12,654 nucleotides of DNA, taken from positions 1-12,654 of the forward strand of contig CAJXSA010000072.1 of the NCBI GenBank assembly GCA_913060595.1, in the 5' to 3' direction. Shown piece by piece: positions 1-7,424 of the stretch. Made by a program: the position numbers and the translations under genes. Below the pieces are notes generated by a model that did not search any database, was not told where the DNA came from, and saw only the letters and a list, made by a program, of their open reading frames with translations. Within the stretch, counting starts at the first letter, position 1, and the number at the start of each line of letters is the position of its first letter. Source of the stretch: an uncultured Ignavibacteria bacterium. GTDB taxonomy: Bacteria > Bacteroidota > Ignavibacteria > SZUA-365.

Positions 1-1701
1 CGCGGCAACGACCGCTCCTCGCAGGGCGACGGCAACACGCTGTACATCCGTTACTCCAGCGATCACGGCGCCACCTGGTCGGCGCAGGGCGACAACATCG
101 CCACCACCGCCAGCCCGCGTTACCCGAACATCTTCCTGCCGAACGACGGCAGCGGTGCGCACACCTCCGTGCTGTGGCCGCAGGTCATCCGCTTCGGCGA
201 CGGTTCGGAAGGCTTCGGCGACGTGTACTCGATGAAAGCAGACATCGGCAACGGCAATCCGAGCTACGGCACCTTCTCCACGCCGCCCAACTGGTCGATT
301 CCCTGGCAGATCGTGCAGAACCAGGCCAACGGACATCTCTACTCGATGGCCCTTGCCCTCGAGCCCTCCAACGGCGCCTCCACCGGTGAGCTCTTCGTGA
401 TTCGCTCCACCGACGGCGGCGGCAGCTGGGCCCCCGTGACCTTCGACAATCCGGCGTACACCTCCGACCTCGTGCCCAACGGCTACTTCGGCGGCAGCCT
501 GCGCCTCGACATCTCCCCGGACGGCAGCACCATGATCATGGCCTTCCCGCTGATCATCGAAAGCGAGCCCGGCCGCGCCTTCCTGCTTGACGAAAACCAC
601 GAGATCGCCTACCGTATCTCCACCGATCAGGGTGCGAGCTGGGGCGAGCTGCAGCGCATCAAGCCCGGCGACATCCAGAACAAGCCCGCGCCGTTCGACG
701 CCAAGCTGACCATGGCATGGGACTTCGACGTCGTGCTCGACTATAAGAACGAACCGCATTTCCTCGTCGTGCTCTCCGCCGACACCAACCCGTTCGATCC
801 GTTCGCGGAAGCCCCGACGGACAGCACCGTGAACCTCGGCCACGTGGACTCCACGTTCACCAGCGAAATCACCATGATCGACGGTCAGCCCAAGATCTAC
901 CCGATCGGTCCCGTGCGCCGCGTGCGCACCGACCGCGCCAGCTTCACCGCCGGTTCCTCCGATGACACGCCGGCCGTGTTCCGCAACGAGCCCAAGTGGG
1001 CCCGCAGCTGGGACGGCAAAAAGATCTATGCGAAATGGATCTCCTCCCTCCTGACCTGGCGCATCGGCGACGTCGCCGGACAGGCCACCCTGTTCTCCGA
1101 CACGCTGCATCAGATCTATGTCAACGGCCGTCACGTCGACAGCCGCAGCATCCAGGCCTGGACCTACGCCTGGGACTTCGGCAACCCCGACATGATCACC
1201 AACGAGATGGACAGCCTCATGCGCGTCACCGACCTCGAAGAGGTCGACGCCAAGTACACCAAGATTGCCAACTACGCCGGCAACAATGGTGAGCTGCACA
1301 TCATCTTCACCGAGTGGGGCATCGGCGAAACCCTCGATGACGATCCGCTGTTCACCGACCAGGTCGTCTGGTACGTGGAAGACGTCGTCGTCAACGTTCC
1401 CGACGCACTCGATGTCGAACAGGTCGACAGCACGCCGGGCAACTTCACGCTCTCTCAGAACTACCCGAATCCCTTCAACCCGAGTACGGAAATCACCTTC
1501 ACGCTGCCGCAGGCCTCCCAGGTCTCGCTGCGCGTGTTCAACCTGCTCGGACAGGAAGTCGCCACGCTGGTCGACGAGTTCCGCAGCGCCGGTACCCACC
1601 GCGCCACCTTCGACGCCAGCAGCCTCACGAGCGGCATGTACATCTACCGCCTCGAGAGCGGCGCCAACAGCGTTTCCAAGAAGATGATGCTCAGCAAGTA
1701 A
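1..1701 (+). CDS. Secreted Asp-box (BNR/sialidase-fold) protein with T9SS sorting domain, 5'-truncated
   Basis: The frame is open from base 1 and 566 residues are visible; the start lies outside the window. Alignment by eye with the complete neighbour at 1866-3920 shows that about 118 N-terminal residues, including the signal peptide, are missing. Asp boxes (SxDxGxxW) occur at SSDHGATW (bases 55-78), STDGGGSW and STDQGASW, which indicates a bladed beta-propeller of the BNR/sialidase type. The last ~85 residues are a type IX secretion (Por) C-terminal sorting domain: NYPNPFNP at 1459-1482, then LRVFNLLGQEVATL, SGMYIYRL and a terminal KKMMLSK. The protein should cross the outer membrane by T9SS and be surface-anchored or released. 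An Asp-box fold does not prove sialidase activity, and I could not identify catalytic residues. A strong terminator follows 24 bases after the stop, so it is probably transcribed separately from its paralogue. Confidence 0.88.
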   Translation, partial: RGNDRSSQGDGNTLYIRYSSDHGATWSAQGDNIATTASPRYPNIFLPNDGSGAHTSVLWPQVIRFGDGSEGFGDVYSMKADIGNGNPSYGTFSTPPNWSIPWQIVQNQANGHLYSMALALEPSNGASTGELFVIRSTDGGGSWAPVTFDNPAYTSDLVPNGYFGGSLRLDISPDGSTMIMAFPLIIESEPGRAFLLDENHEIAYRISTDQGASWGELQRIKPGDIQNKPAPFDAKLTMAWDFDVVLDYKNEPHFLVVLSADTNPFDPFAEAPTDSTVNLGHVDSTFTSEITMIDGQPKIYPIGPVRRVRTDRASFTAGSSDDTPAVFRNEPKWARSWDGKKIYAKWISSLLTWRIGDVAGQATLFSDTLHQIYVNGRHVDSRSIQAWTYAWDFGNPDMITNEMDSLMRVTDLEEVDAKYTKIANYAGNNGELHIIFTEWGIGETLDDDPLFTDQVVWYVEDVVVNVPDALDVEQVDSTPGNFTLSQNYPNPFNPSTEITFTLPQASQVSLRVFNLLGQEVATLVDEFRSAGTHRATFDASSLTSGMYIYRLESGANSVSKKMMLSK

Positions 1702-1724
1702 GCTGACCCGTTTTCTTCCGCTTG

Positions 1725-1756
1725 AGTCCCCTCCGTTCGCGGAGGGGACTTTTTTT
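1725..1756 (+). terminator. Rho-independent terminator after the first Asp-box gene
   Basis: A perfect 10-bp stem (AGTCCCCTCC 1725-1734 with GGAGGGGACT 1741-1750) with a GTTCGC loop is followed directly by a run of T to 1756. It ends transcription of the upstream gene. It also rules out the upstream in-frame start at 1722 for the next gene, since that would place the terminator inside the coding region. Confidence 0.93.
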
Positions 1757-1772
1757 GTTACCTATTCCGGAA

Positions 1773-1804
1773 TTTGGTGTCCTTGATGATGTAAGACCTA
1801 CAAT
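1773..1804 (+). promoter_or_regulatory. Possible promoter of the second Asp-box gene
   Basis: TTTG at 1773-1776 and TACAAT at 1799-1804 lie between the upstream terminator and the RBS, about 60 bases before the start codon. The 22-base spacing is close to the Bacteroidota -33/-7 arrangement, but the -7 element does not match TAnnTTTG. This is only a candidate. Confidence 0.25.
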
Positions 1805-1853
1805 GCCGACGGCTGGGTGGAAACGTCACGGCACAACCGTGTCACACCAACGC

Positions 1854-1859
1854 AAGGAG
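1854..1859 (+). promoter_or_regulatory. Ribosome binding site AAGGAG fixing the start at 1866
   Basis: AAGGAG lies 6 bases before ATG 1866, which begins a typical signal peptide. The open frame extends back to 1722, but that stretch overlaps a terminator, so 1866 is the supported start. Confidence 0.85.
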
Positions 1860-1865
1860 TCTGCC

Positions 1866-3920
1866 ATGATCTACCGGACTGCTACCCTCTTCCTGTTGCT
1901 CTTCGCAGTAAGCGTGAACGCGCAGTCGCGCCTGCAAGACGACATCATTTTCCCGCGTATGACCCTTCAGCTGCGACCATGCGACAATCCCGCGCTGCAA
2001 TGCTCCCAGACCATATCTGACGCCTACGCGCAGGGACTGCAGCCCATCGGCAACCACGCGCTCGGCAAGCGCACCCTCCCGCGAAAACAGCGGCTGCAGA
2101 AAACCGCGAACCATTCCCTTTTTGAAATGGGCCTGATGGCCAACACCTACTGCATGATGGGAGAGAACCGCAACCAGATCGCCTGCGACCCACAGAGCGG
2201 CGAGGTGGCTGTCGTCTTCCGCGGCAATGACCGTTCTCAGGACAGCGACGGCAACACGCTCTACATTCGGTATTCCGCAGACCACGGCGCAACATGGTCC
2301 GCGCAGGGCGACAATGTCGCCACCACGGCGAATCCCCGCTACCCGAACATCTTCCTCCCGAATGCCGGCAGCGGCGCGCACATCGCTCTCCTCTGGCCGC
2401 AGGTGGTGCAGTACGGAGACGGAAGCCAGGAGTTCGGGCAGGTGAACGCCATGCGCGCAGCGCTCGGCAATGAAGAGCCCACATACTCCTCGCTCGCGAC
2501 ACCGCCGAACTGGAGCATTCCATGGAGCATCATGGTGGACCAGGAGACCGGATATCTCTACAGCGCCGCCGAAGCGGTGGAGCCCTCGAACGGTTTTTTC
2601 ACCGATGAGTATTTCCTCCTCCGTTCCACCGACGGCGGAGCCAACTGGGCGCCGGTGGACATCGGCGAACCGTTCTACGGACCGCATCTCGTTCCCAACG
2701 GATATGTCGCACTCAACCATCGGCTCAACATTTCGCCGGACGGCAGTACCATGATCGCCAGCTGGGTGATGGTGATTGAAAGCGAACCGGGCCGCGCGAA
2801 CCTGCTCGACGAACATCACGAAATCGCCTGGCGCATCTCGACCGACAGGGGCGAAAGCTGGGGCGGGACACAGAGCCTGCGCATCGCGGACATCAGCCAG
2901 AAACCGGCCCCGTTCGACGCCGGCATCGCCCAGTCCTGGGATCTCGACGTCGTGCTCGATTACAAGAACCGCATTCACTTCCTCACCGTGTGTTCGGCCG
3001 ATCTGAATCCCTTCAGCCCCTTCGATGAGGCGAACACGGACAGCACCATCAACCTGCGGCACGTGGACTCCACCTTCGTCACAGAGATCGCACAGAACGA
3101 TGACGACAGCTGGAGCATCGTGCCCGTCGGCCCGGTGCAGCGCGTGCGCGTCGATCGCATGTCCTTCACCGCCGCATCGGACGACGATGACGCCGTCGTC
3201 TTCCGCAATGAACCGAAATGGGCGCGCAGTCGTGACGGAAAGAAGATCTGGGCGAAATGGATCTCCCCGTTCTTCAGCTGGACGGTCGCGAACGTCGCGG
3301 GAACGCCGACGCTGTTCGCCGACACCATCACGCAGATTTACGCGAACGGCCGCCACGTGGATTCCCGTCACGACATCGCCTGGATGCGCCAGTGGGATTT
3401 CGCGCAGCCCGATCACAACAGCTTTGCGATGGACAGCCTCATGCGCCTGACCGCGCTCGACGACGTCGGCGCGAAGTACAGCAAGATGGCGTCATATGCC
3501 GGCGACGAGGGACAGCTGCACATTCTCTTCGTGGAATGGGGCGTCGGCGAGACGGCGGACGACGATCCCCTGTACTCCGACCAGGTCGTCTGGTATCTCG
3601 AGGACGTGCGCATCCCTGTCCAGCTTCTTGGCGTGGAGCAGATCGACACCCGGCCCGCCGCCTTTTCGCTGCGTCAGAATTACCCGAATCCCTTCAATCC
3701 TGAAACGGTGATCAGCTTTGCGCTGCCGCAACGCATGCAGCTCCGTCTCAGCGTCCATGACATGCTGGGCCGTGAGGTCGCCGTTCTCGCAGACGGCGTC
3801 CATGAGGCAGGAACGCACCGGGCGCGCTTCGACGGAACGAATCTTCCCAGCGGCATGTATTTCTGCCGACTGGACAATGGTATGACACGCACTTCAATAA
3901 AAATGATGCTCAGCAAATAA
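1866..3920 (+). CDS. Secreted Asp-box (BNR/sialidase-fold) protein with T9SS sorting domain
   Basis: This is a complete 684-residue protein. The N-terminus is a Sec signal peptide: Arg4, a hydrophobic core at about 7-17, and a probable cleavage at VNA|QS after residue 19. A short region with cysteine pairs follows (about 40-50 and 90-110). The beta-propeller region carries Asp boxes at residues 137-144 (SADHGATW), 254-261 (STDGGANW) and 325-332 (STDRGESW). From about residue 597 comes a T9SS (Por) C-terminal sorting domain with NYPNPFNP at about 605, a GREVAVLA strand, SGMYFCRL and the terminal KMMLSK. It should be secreted by the type IX system and trimmed at the sorting domain. It is clearly a tandem duplicate of the preceding gene (roughly two thirds identical by eye). 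The fold suggests carbohydrate binding or hydrolysis, but no catalytic set was identified, so the substrate is unknown. Confidence 0.9.
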   Translation: MIYRTATLFLLLFAVSVNAQSRLQDDIIFPRMTLQLRPCDNPALQCSQTISDAYAQGLQPIGNHALGKRTLPRKQRLQKTANHSLFEMGLMANTYCMMGENRNQIACDPQSGEVAVVFRGNDRSQDSDGNTLYIRYSADHGATWSAQGDNVATTANPRYPNIFLPNAGSGAHIALLWPQVVQYGDGSQEFGQVNAMRAALGNEEPTYSSLATPPNWSIPWSIMVDQETGYLYSAAEAVEPSNGFFTDEYFLLRSTDGGANWAPVDIGEPFYGPHLVPNGYVALNHRLNISPDGSTMIASWVMVIESEPGRANLLDEHHEIAWRISTDRGESWGGTQSLRIADISQKPAPFDAGIAQSWDLDVVLDYKNRIHFLTVCSADLNPFSPFDEANTDSTINLRHVDSTFVTEIAQNDDDSWSIVPVGPVQRVRVDRMSFTAASDDDDAVVFRNEPKWARSRDGKKIWAKWISPFFSWTVANVAGTPTLFADTITQIYANGRHVDSRHDIAWMRQWDFAQPDHNSFAMDSLMRLTALDDVGAKYSKMASYAGDEGQLHILFVEWGVGETADDDPLYSDQVVWYLEDVRIPVQLLGVEQIDTRPAAFSLRQNYPNPFNPETVISFALPQRMQLRLSVHDMLGREVAVLADGVHEAGTHRARFDGTNLPSGMYFCRLDNGMTRTSIKMMLSK

Positions 3921-3960
3921 TTTCCGCGAGGCATCGTCCTGTTGATTGACGAAGTGCTGC

Positions 3961-3988
3961 GAGAGCCCGATCATGCGGACGGGCTCTC
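3961..3988. terminator. Hairpin downstream of the second Asp-box gene
   Basis: A perfect 9-bp stem (GAGAGCCCG 3961-3969, CGGGCTCTC 3980-3988) with a 10-base loop sits between convergent genes. The trailing sequence ATTTACG is only weakly T-rich, so it may work with the next hairpin as a two-way terminator. Confidence 0.6.
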
Positions 3989-3997
3989 ATTTACGGG

Positions 3998-4034
3998 AAC
4001 GGTCCCGCGCGTGCAAGATGCGTGCGGGACCGTT
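3998..4034. terminator. Second hairpin between convergent genes
   Basis: A perfect 11-bp stem (AACGGTCCCGC 3998-4008, GCGGGACCGTT 4024-4034) with a 15-base loop is followed by CATTT on the + strand and has no T-run on the - strand. It lies 24 bases beyond the 3' end of the - strand lipoprotein gene. It is likely a shared terminator or 3'-end stabiliser. Confidence 0.6.
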
Positions 4035-4058
4035 TCATTTCGTCCATGCGATGGAATG

Positions 4059-4811
4059 CTATTTGAGCGCCGCCTTTTTCAGGTTCGCGAGAAGGGCGCC
4101 GGAACGCTTGAGGCTGTCGAGTATGCTTTCAAAGGCCTCACTCCGGCCCTGGCTGCGCGCCTGCTCGAGAAGATGGTTCTTCACCACTTTGGCAAACACC
4201 GTCGGCGATATGTGGGCGTCTCCCTGCGTGACGAAGGTGCCGAAGACCTCGTTCTGATACAGGAACCACACGTGGAAACCCTCGATGATATCGCCGGTCA
4301 GCGCAACGCGTGCCACGAGGGAATCCGCCATGCGGTGAGACATGTCGTGCTCCCGCATGAGATAGTCCATGCACAGTGTGTAATGATTCTCCCCGCGCTG
4401 AACGCGATGCGGTTCCGGAAGGTTGTCGGTGATCTCGCGGAGTTGTTCGTTGAGAACGTCGATTTCTTCCTGCAATCCGATGATCTGCATCAGCACACCG
4501 CGACAGGATCCGTCCGGTTCGCTGTCGATATGCGCCACAAGCTTCTGCATCTCCTCGCCTGCCAGTCCGTACTCGGGATGCAGCTGCAGCGTCAGTCGTC
4601 GTGCCGGAAGGACCGTCTGGTTGTAGGCCTGCAGTATGTCGCGCATGGATTCCTGGCAGGAAACGATGGTGGAGGATGTTTCCTCCGCTTCGCGCGCCAT
4701 GGACTGGAATTCCTCAATGCTCATCTGTTTCCCGCCACACGCCGCGAAGAGCAGCACGGCGGCGACAAACAGAGGAATATTGCGGAACGGATCGGAAGCA
4801 AACTGCGTCAT
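4059..4811 (-). CDS. Lipoprotein with a LysM-like segment, function unknown
   Basis: The protein has 250 residues. A hydrophobic stretch at 13-24 ends in LFAAC, with Cys25 as the likely lipidation site, followed by GG. This is a slightly atypical lipobox with Phe at -3. The sequence after Cys lacks Asp at +2, and whether it is retained at the inner or outer membrane cannot be told. Residues about 104-130 (LQEEIDVLNEQLREI) look like a short coiled coil. Residues about 133-180 begin HRVQRGENHY, which resembles the start of a LysM peptidoglycan-binding motif (hxVxxGDTLxxIA), and are followed by GFHVWFLYQNEVFGTFVTQG. Two cysteines (51 and 103) may pair. No good Shine-Dalgarno precedes ATG 4811, as often in Bacteroidota. 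A 294-residue open frame on the other strand covers this gene but has no recognisable features. A structural or envelope-binding role is inferred, not shown. Confidence 0.75.
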   Translation of the reverse strand: MTQFASDPFRNIPLFVAAVLLFAACGGKQMSIEEFQSMAREAEETSSTIVSCQESMRDILQAYNQTVLPARRLTLQLHPEYGLAGEEMQKLVAHIDSEPDGSCRGVLMQIIGLQEEIDVLNEQLREITDNLPEPHRVQRGENHYTLCMDYLMREHDMSHRMADSLVARVALTGDIIEGFHVWFLYQNEVFGTFVTQGDAHISPTVFAKVVKNHLLEQARSQGRSEAFESILDSLKRSGALLANLKKAALK

Positions 4812-5062
4812 GCATGCTCACGATAGTGGAACAGAGTGGATTTCCCCGGCCTCCCGGTCGTACCGGTCGGTTCTGTGTTTCCGATGTTGTTGTGAATAGC
4901 TCGCCGTGGACCGCAGCGAGCGCGAAATCAATACGTGCATTCACCGTCCAAGAGCGTTGGCCCTGGAGGGGGAGATCAATCTGCGAAAATTTTCACAAAA
5001 AACAAACGCCGGAATAAAACGCGGATCACGCTCCTGCTGACCGCAAACCGGACAGCGCGGAG

Positions 5063-5078
5063 GTGCCGGTTTCGGCAC
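5063..5078. other. Short hairpin abutting the UPF0173 stop codon
   Basis: GTGCCG (5063-5068), a GTTT loop and CGGCAC (5073-5078) form a 6-bp stem directly after the stop of the - strand gene. No T-run follows, so it is a weak terminator at best. The rest of 4812-5062 has no gene I can support; it holds a GAAAATTTTC palindrome at 4985-4994. Confidence 0.35.
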
Positions 5079-5756
5079 TCAGAGTTCGATGCTTTCGCCG
5101 TAGGCGAGGACACGCGCGCTGCCGCCCTGCTCACTCACCTTGCGGCGGAATTCCTCGGGATCCGCCTCGATGACGGGGAAGGTGTTGTAATGCATGGGAA
5201 TCGCCAGTCCCGGTTTGACGAACTCCACCGCTTTCACGGCATCGTCGATGCCCATGGTGAAATTGTCTCCGATGGGCGCGAGCATGCAGTCGATCCGATC
5301 GCGCTCGCCGATGAGCTGCATGTCGAGGAACAGTCCCGTGTCCCCGGTATGGTAGACGGTCTTGCCGCCCATGGTGATGACCACACCCGCGGGCTCTCCC
5401 ATGTACAGCCCTTCCGGAGAGGCGGATCCGTGATGCGCGATCGTGAATTTCAGGCGGCCGAAGTCGAAGTTGTATGCGCCTCCGATATGCATCGGATGCG
5501 ACTGCATTCCCTTCTCCGCGACGTAGCCGGCCAGTTCGTTCACGGCGATCACAAGGCTGTCGCAGCGTTTTGCGATATCGAAGCTGTCGCCGATGTGGTC
5601 ACCGTGCGCATGGGTGAGCACGATGAACTGCGCGTCGATATCCTCCGCCTTCATCGGGGCGGTCGGATTTCCCGTCAGGAAAGGATCGATTGCGATGGTG
5701 TGCGTCCCGTCCTCGAGAAGAAATGAAGAATGGCTCAGGTATGTCAGTTTCAGCAT
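5079..5756 (-). CDS. UPF0173 family metal-dependent hydrolase (metallo-beta-lactamase fold)
   Basis: The 225 residues match the usual length of the UPF0173/YtkL-type family (COG2220). The fold's metal ligands are visible: HAHGDH at 49-54, His108/His109 in AHHGS, Asp139 in HTGDTGLF, and His189 in IPMHYNTFP. The opening YLSHSSFLLEDG with IAIDPFLTGNP is also typical of the family. Such proteins are cytoplasmic, bind two metal ions and hydrolyse an unidentified substrate. There is no signal peptide. The start at 5756 is supported by GGAGGT on the - strand (5762-5767), 5 bases upstream. It lies divergent to gdhA1 with a 221-base gap, and 267 bases upstream of the lipoprotein gene on the same strand, so co-transcription is possible but not evident. 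The family assignment is firm; the physiological role is unknown. Confidence 0.93.
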   Translation of the reverse strand: MLKLTYLSHSSFLLEDGTHTIAIDPFLTGNPTAPMKAEDIDAQFIVLTHAHGDHIGDSFDIAKRCDSLVIAVNELAGYVAEKGMQSHPMHIGGAYNFDFGRLKFTIAHHGSASPEGLYMGEPAGVVITMGGKTVYHTGDTGLFLDMQLIGERDRIDCMLAPIGDNFTMGIDDAVKAVEFVKPGLAIPMHYNTFPVIEADPEEFRRKVSEQGGSARVLAYGESIEL

Positions 5757-5884
5757 CTGTGACCTCCATGTAATGGGAATCGAGGGGGAAATAATATAGA
5801 GGCGAAGAGGCCCGAACGCAAGCGGCGGCGCCGGAGGCGTCCCTGCACGCCAAAGGCGAATTCAGCCTTCTTTTTTATCCGAAT

Positions 5885-5919
5885 TTCTTTTTTCCACGCT
5901 GCGAAATTGCGTAACTTTG
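5885..5919 (+). promoter_or_regulatory. Candidate Bacteroidota-type promoter of gdhA1
   Basis: TAACTTTG at 5912-5919 is a full match to the Bacteroidota -7 element TAnnTTTG. A T-rich stretch (TTTC at about 5885) sits near the expected -33 position, though a proper TTTG is missing. Transcription would start near 5926, giving a leader of about 50 bases before ATG 5978. Confidence 0.45.
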
Positions 5920-5945
5920 TGGAAGGGAGTTTCGTTCTTTTCCAC
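5892..5945. repeat. Three TTCCAC/GTGGAA motifs around the gdhA1 promoter
   Basis: TTCCAC at 5892-5897, its complement GTGGAA at 5919-5924 and TTCCAC again at 5940-5945 flank and overlap the candidate -7 element. The last two also form an inverted repeat of 10 bp with two G-T pairs (5919-5928 with 5936-5945). They could be operator half-sites or a leader hairpin; function is not established. Confidence 0.4.
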
Positions 5946-5966
5946 GATTTCATCAGCAACTTTTGC

Positions 5967-5972
5967 AAGGAA
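5967..5972 (+). promoter_or_regulatory. Ribosome binding site AAGGAA fixing gdhA1 start at 5978
   Basis: AAGGAA lies 5 bases before ATG 5978. A possible TTG start at 5963 would run through this site and add five residues not found in the family or in the paralogue, so ATG 5978 is preferred. Confidence 0.8.
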
Positions 5973-5977
5973 TCCCA

Positions 5978-7318
5978 ATGGCTACCGCACTGAACGACTT
6001 CATGCAGGAAGTCAAGACCAAGAACCCGGGCGAAGCAGAATTTCACCAGGCAGTCGAAGAGGTCGTCGAGACCCTGCTGCCGGTTCTTGACAAGCATCCC
6101 GAATACCGCAAGGCAAAGATTCTCGAGCGTCTGGTCGAACCCGAGCGCGTCATCATGTTTCGCGTTCCGTGGGTTGCCGACAACGGCGAAGTGCGCGTCA
6201 ACCGCGGCTATCGCATCGAATTCAACAGCGCCATCGGCCCCTACAAGGGCGGTCTGCGCTTCCACCCGAGCGTTACACTGAGCATTCTCAAATTCCTTGG
6301 TTTCGAACAGATTTTCAAGAACAGCCTGACCACACTGCCGATGGGCGGCGGAAAGGGCGGCTCGGATTTCGATCCGAAGTTCAAGTCGAAAAATGAAATC
6401 ATGCGTTTCACGCAGTCCTTCATGAGCGAGCTTTTCCGTCATATCGGACCGAACACCGACGTTCCCGCCGGTGACATCGGCGTCGGCGGACAGGAAATCG
6501 GCTTCATGTTCGGACAGTACAAGAAACTGCGCAATTCTTTCGACGGCGTGCTCACCGGCAAGGGCCTCAGCTGGGGCGGCAGCCTCATCCGCCCGGAAGC
6601 CACGGGTTTCGGTGTGGTGTATTTCGCGGCGGAAATGCTGGCGACCATGGGCCAGAGCTTCGAAGGCAAAACCGTCGCCGTTTCCGGCTTCGGCAACGTC
6701 GCATGGGGTGCGGTAACCAAGGTCAACGAACTGGGCGGCAAGGTCGTGACACTGTCCGGTCCGGACGGCTACATCCATGATCCCGCCGGCATCACGGGCG
6801 ACAAGGTCGAGTACATGCTCGAGCTGCGCGCCAGCAACCAGGACATCGTCGAGCCCTACGCCGAACAGTTCGGCGTCGAGTTCGTGCCCAACAAGCATCC
6901 GTGGGAAGTCAAGTGCGACATCGCCCTCCCCTGCGCGACGCAGAACGAACTCAATGCCGACGACGCCCGCGCCCTCATCGCGAACGGCTGCATGGCAATC
7001 AGTGAAGGCGCGAACATGCCGACCACCGCGGATGCCGCACACCTCATTCTCGAATCCGACATTCTCTACGGACCCGCAAAAGCCGCCAATGCCGGCGGTG
7101 TGGCCGTGTCCGGTCTCGAAATGACGCAGAACTCGCTGCGCATGAACTGGTCGCGCGAGGAAGTGGACAGCCATCTCCATCGTATCATGAAGAACATCCA
7201 CCAATCCTGCCTCGACGCGGCCGACAACAACGGCCTCAAGGGCAACTACGTCGCCGGTGCGAACATCGCCGGGTTCACGAAAGTGGCCGACGCCATGCTC
7301 GCGCAGGGCATCGTATAA
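5978..7318 (+). CDS. gdhA: Glutamate dehydrogenase, hexameric type, likely NAD-dependent
   Basis: This 446-residue enzyme interconverts glutamate with 2-oxoglutarate and ammonia in the cytoplasm. The glutamate-binding and catalytic residues of the family are present: Lys90 (GPYKGG), Lys114 (FKNSL), catalytic Lys126 (PMGGGKGG), Asp166 (PAGDIG) and Ser378 (GGVAVSG). The coenzyme domain has GFGNVAWGA with Phe238 and SGPDGY with Pro262-Asp263. That matches, in sequence and numbering, the NAD-dependent enzyme of Clostridium symbiosum as I remember it, and differs from the GSGNVA/SDSSG pattern of NADP-dependent E. coli GdhA. NAD use, and so a mainly catabolic role, is therefore inferred. The gene is divergent from UPF0173 and convergent with the receiver/PPDK-like gene. 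A paralogue with the other coenzyme pattern lies at 10956-12299. The N-terminal catalytic domain is very close to that paralogue, while residues about 238-310 diverge strongly. Confidence 0.96.
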   Translation: MATALNDFMQEVKTKNPGEAEFHQAVEEVVETLLPVLDKHPEYRKAKILERLVEPERVIMFRVPWVADNGEVRVNRGYRIEFNSAIGPYKGGLRFHPSVTLSILKFLGFEQIFKNSLTTLPMGGGKGGSDFDPKFKSKNEIMRFTQSFMSELFRHIGPNTDVPAGDIGVGGQEIGFMFGQYKKLRNSFDGVLTGKGLSWGGSLIRPEATGFGVVYFAAEMLATMGQSFEGKTVAVSGFGNVAWGAVTKVNELGGKVVTLSGPDGYIHDPAGITGDKVEYMLELRASNQDIVEPYAEQFGVEFVPNKHPWEVKCDIALPCATQNELNADDARALIANGCMAISEGANMPTTADAAHLILESDILYGPAKAANAGGVAVSGLEMTQNSLRMNWSREEVDSHLHRIMKNIHQSCLDAADNNGLKGNYVAGANIAGFTKVADAMLAQGIV

Positions 7319-7372
7319 CCCTCCCTTTCCTTCATGATCGTTTCCTCCGCGCCCCCTTCGCGCGGGGAACGC

Positions 7373-7402
7373 AAAAGACCCCCGCCATATCGGCGGGGGT
7401 CT
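7373..7402 (-). terminator. Terminator between gdhA1 and the receiver/PPDK-like gene
   Basis: An 11-bp perfect stem (AGACCCCCGCC 7376-7386, GGCGGGGGTCT 7392-7402) has a 5-base loop. The T-run (complement of AAAA 7373-7376) is on the - strand, so it mainly serves the - strand gene. It may also stop gdhA1 transcripts, where only CGCGTTT follows. A smaller GC stem (7347-7352/7360-7365) lies nearer gdhA1. Confidence 0.75.
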
Positions 7403-7424
7403 CGCGTTTGATCGAACAATCAAT

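Noticed and set aside
1722..1865. Upstream in-frame extension of the second Asp-box gene
   Set aside because: It would encode the terminator at 1725-1756 and put the signal peptide 48 residues inside the protein.
1842..3416. 524-residue open frame on the - strand opposite the second Asp-box gene
   Set aside because: Valine-, arginine- and histidine-rich composition typical of an antisense shadow in GC-rich coding DNA; the + strand protein has clear domains.
3942..4826. 294-residue open frame on the + strand over the lipoprotein gene
   Set aside because: No domain, signal or RBS. It crosses the intergenic hairpins and is opposite a gene with a clear signal peptide and lipobox.
4935..5726. 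263-residue + strand open frame over the UPF0173 gene
   Set aside because: The - strand protein carries all metallo-beta-lactamase metal ligands and a good RBS.
5853..5876. Terminator-like AAGGC-loop-GCCTT followed by T's upstream of gdhA1
   Set aside because: Only a 5-bp stem, and it lies upstream of the likely gdhA1 promoter with no transcript to end on the + strand.
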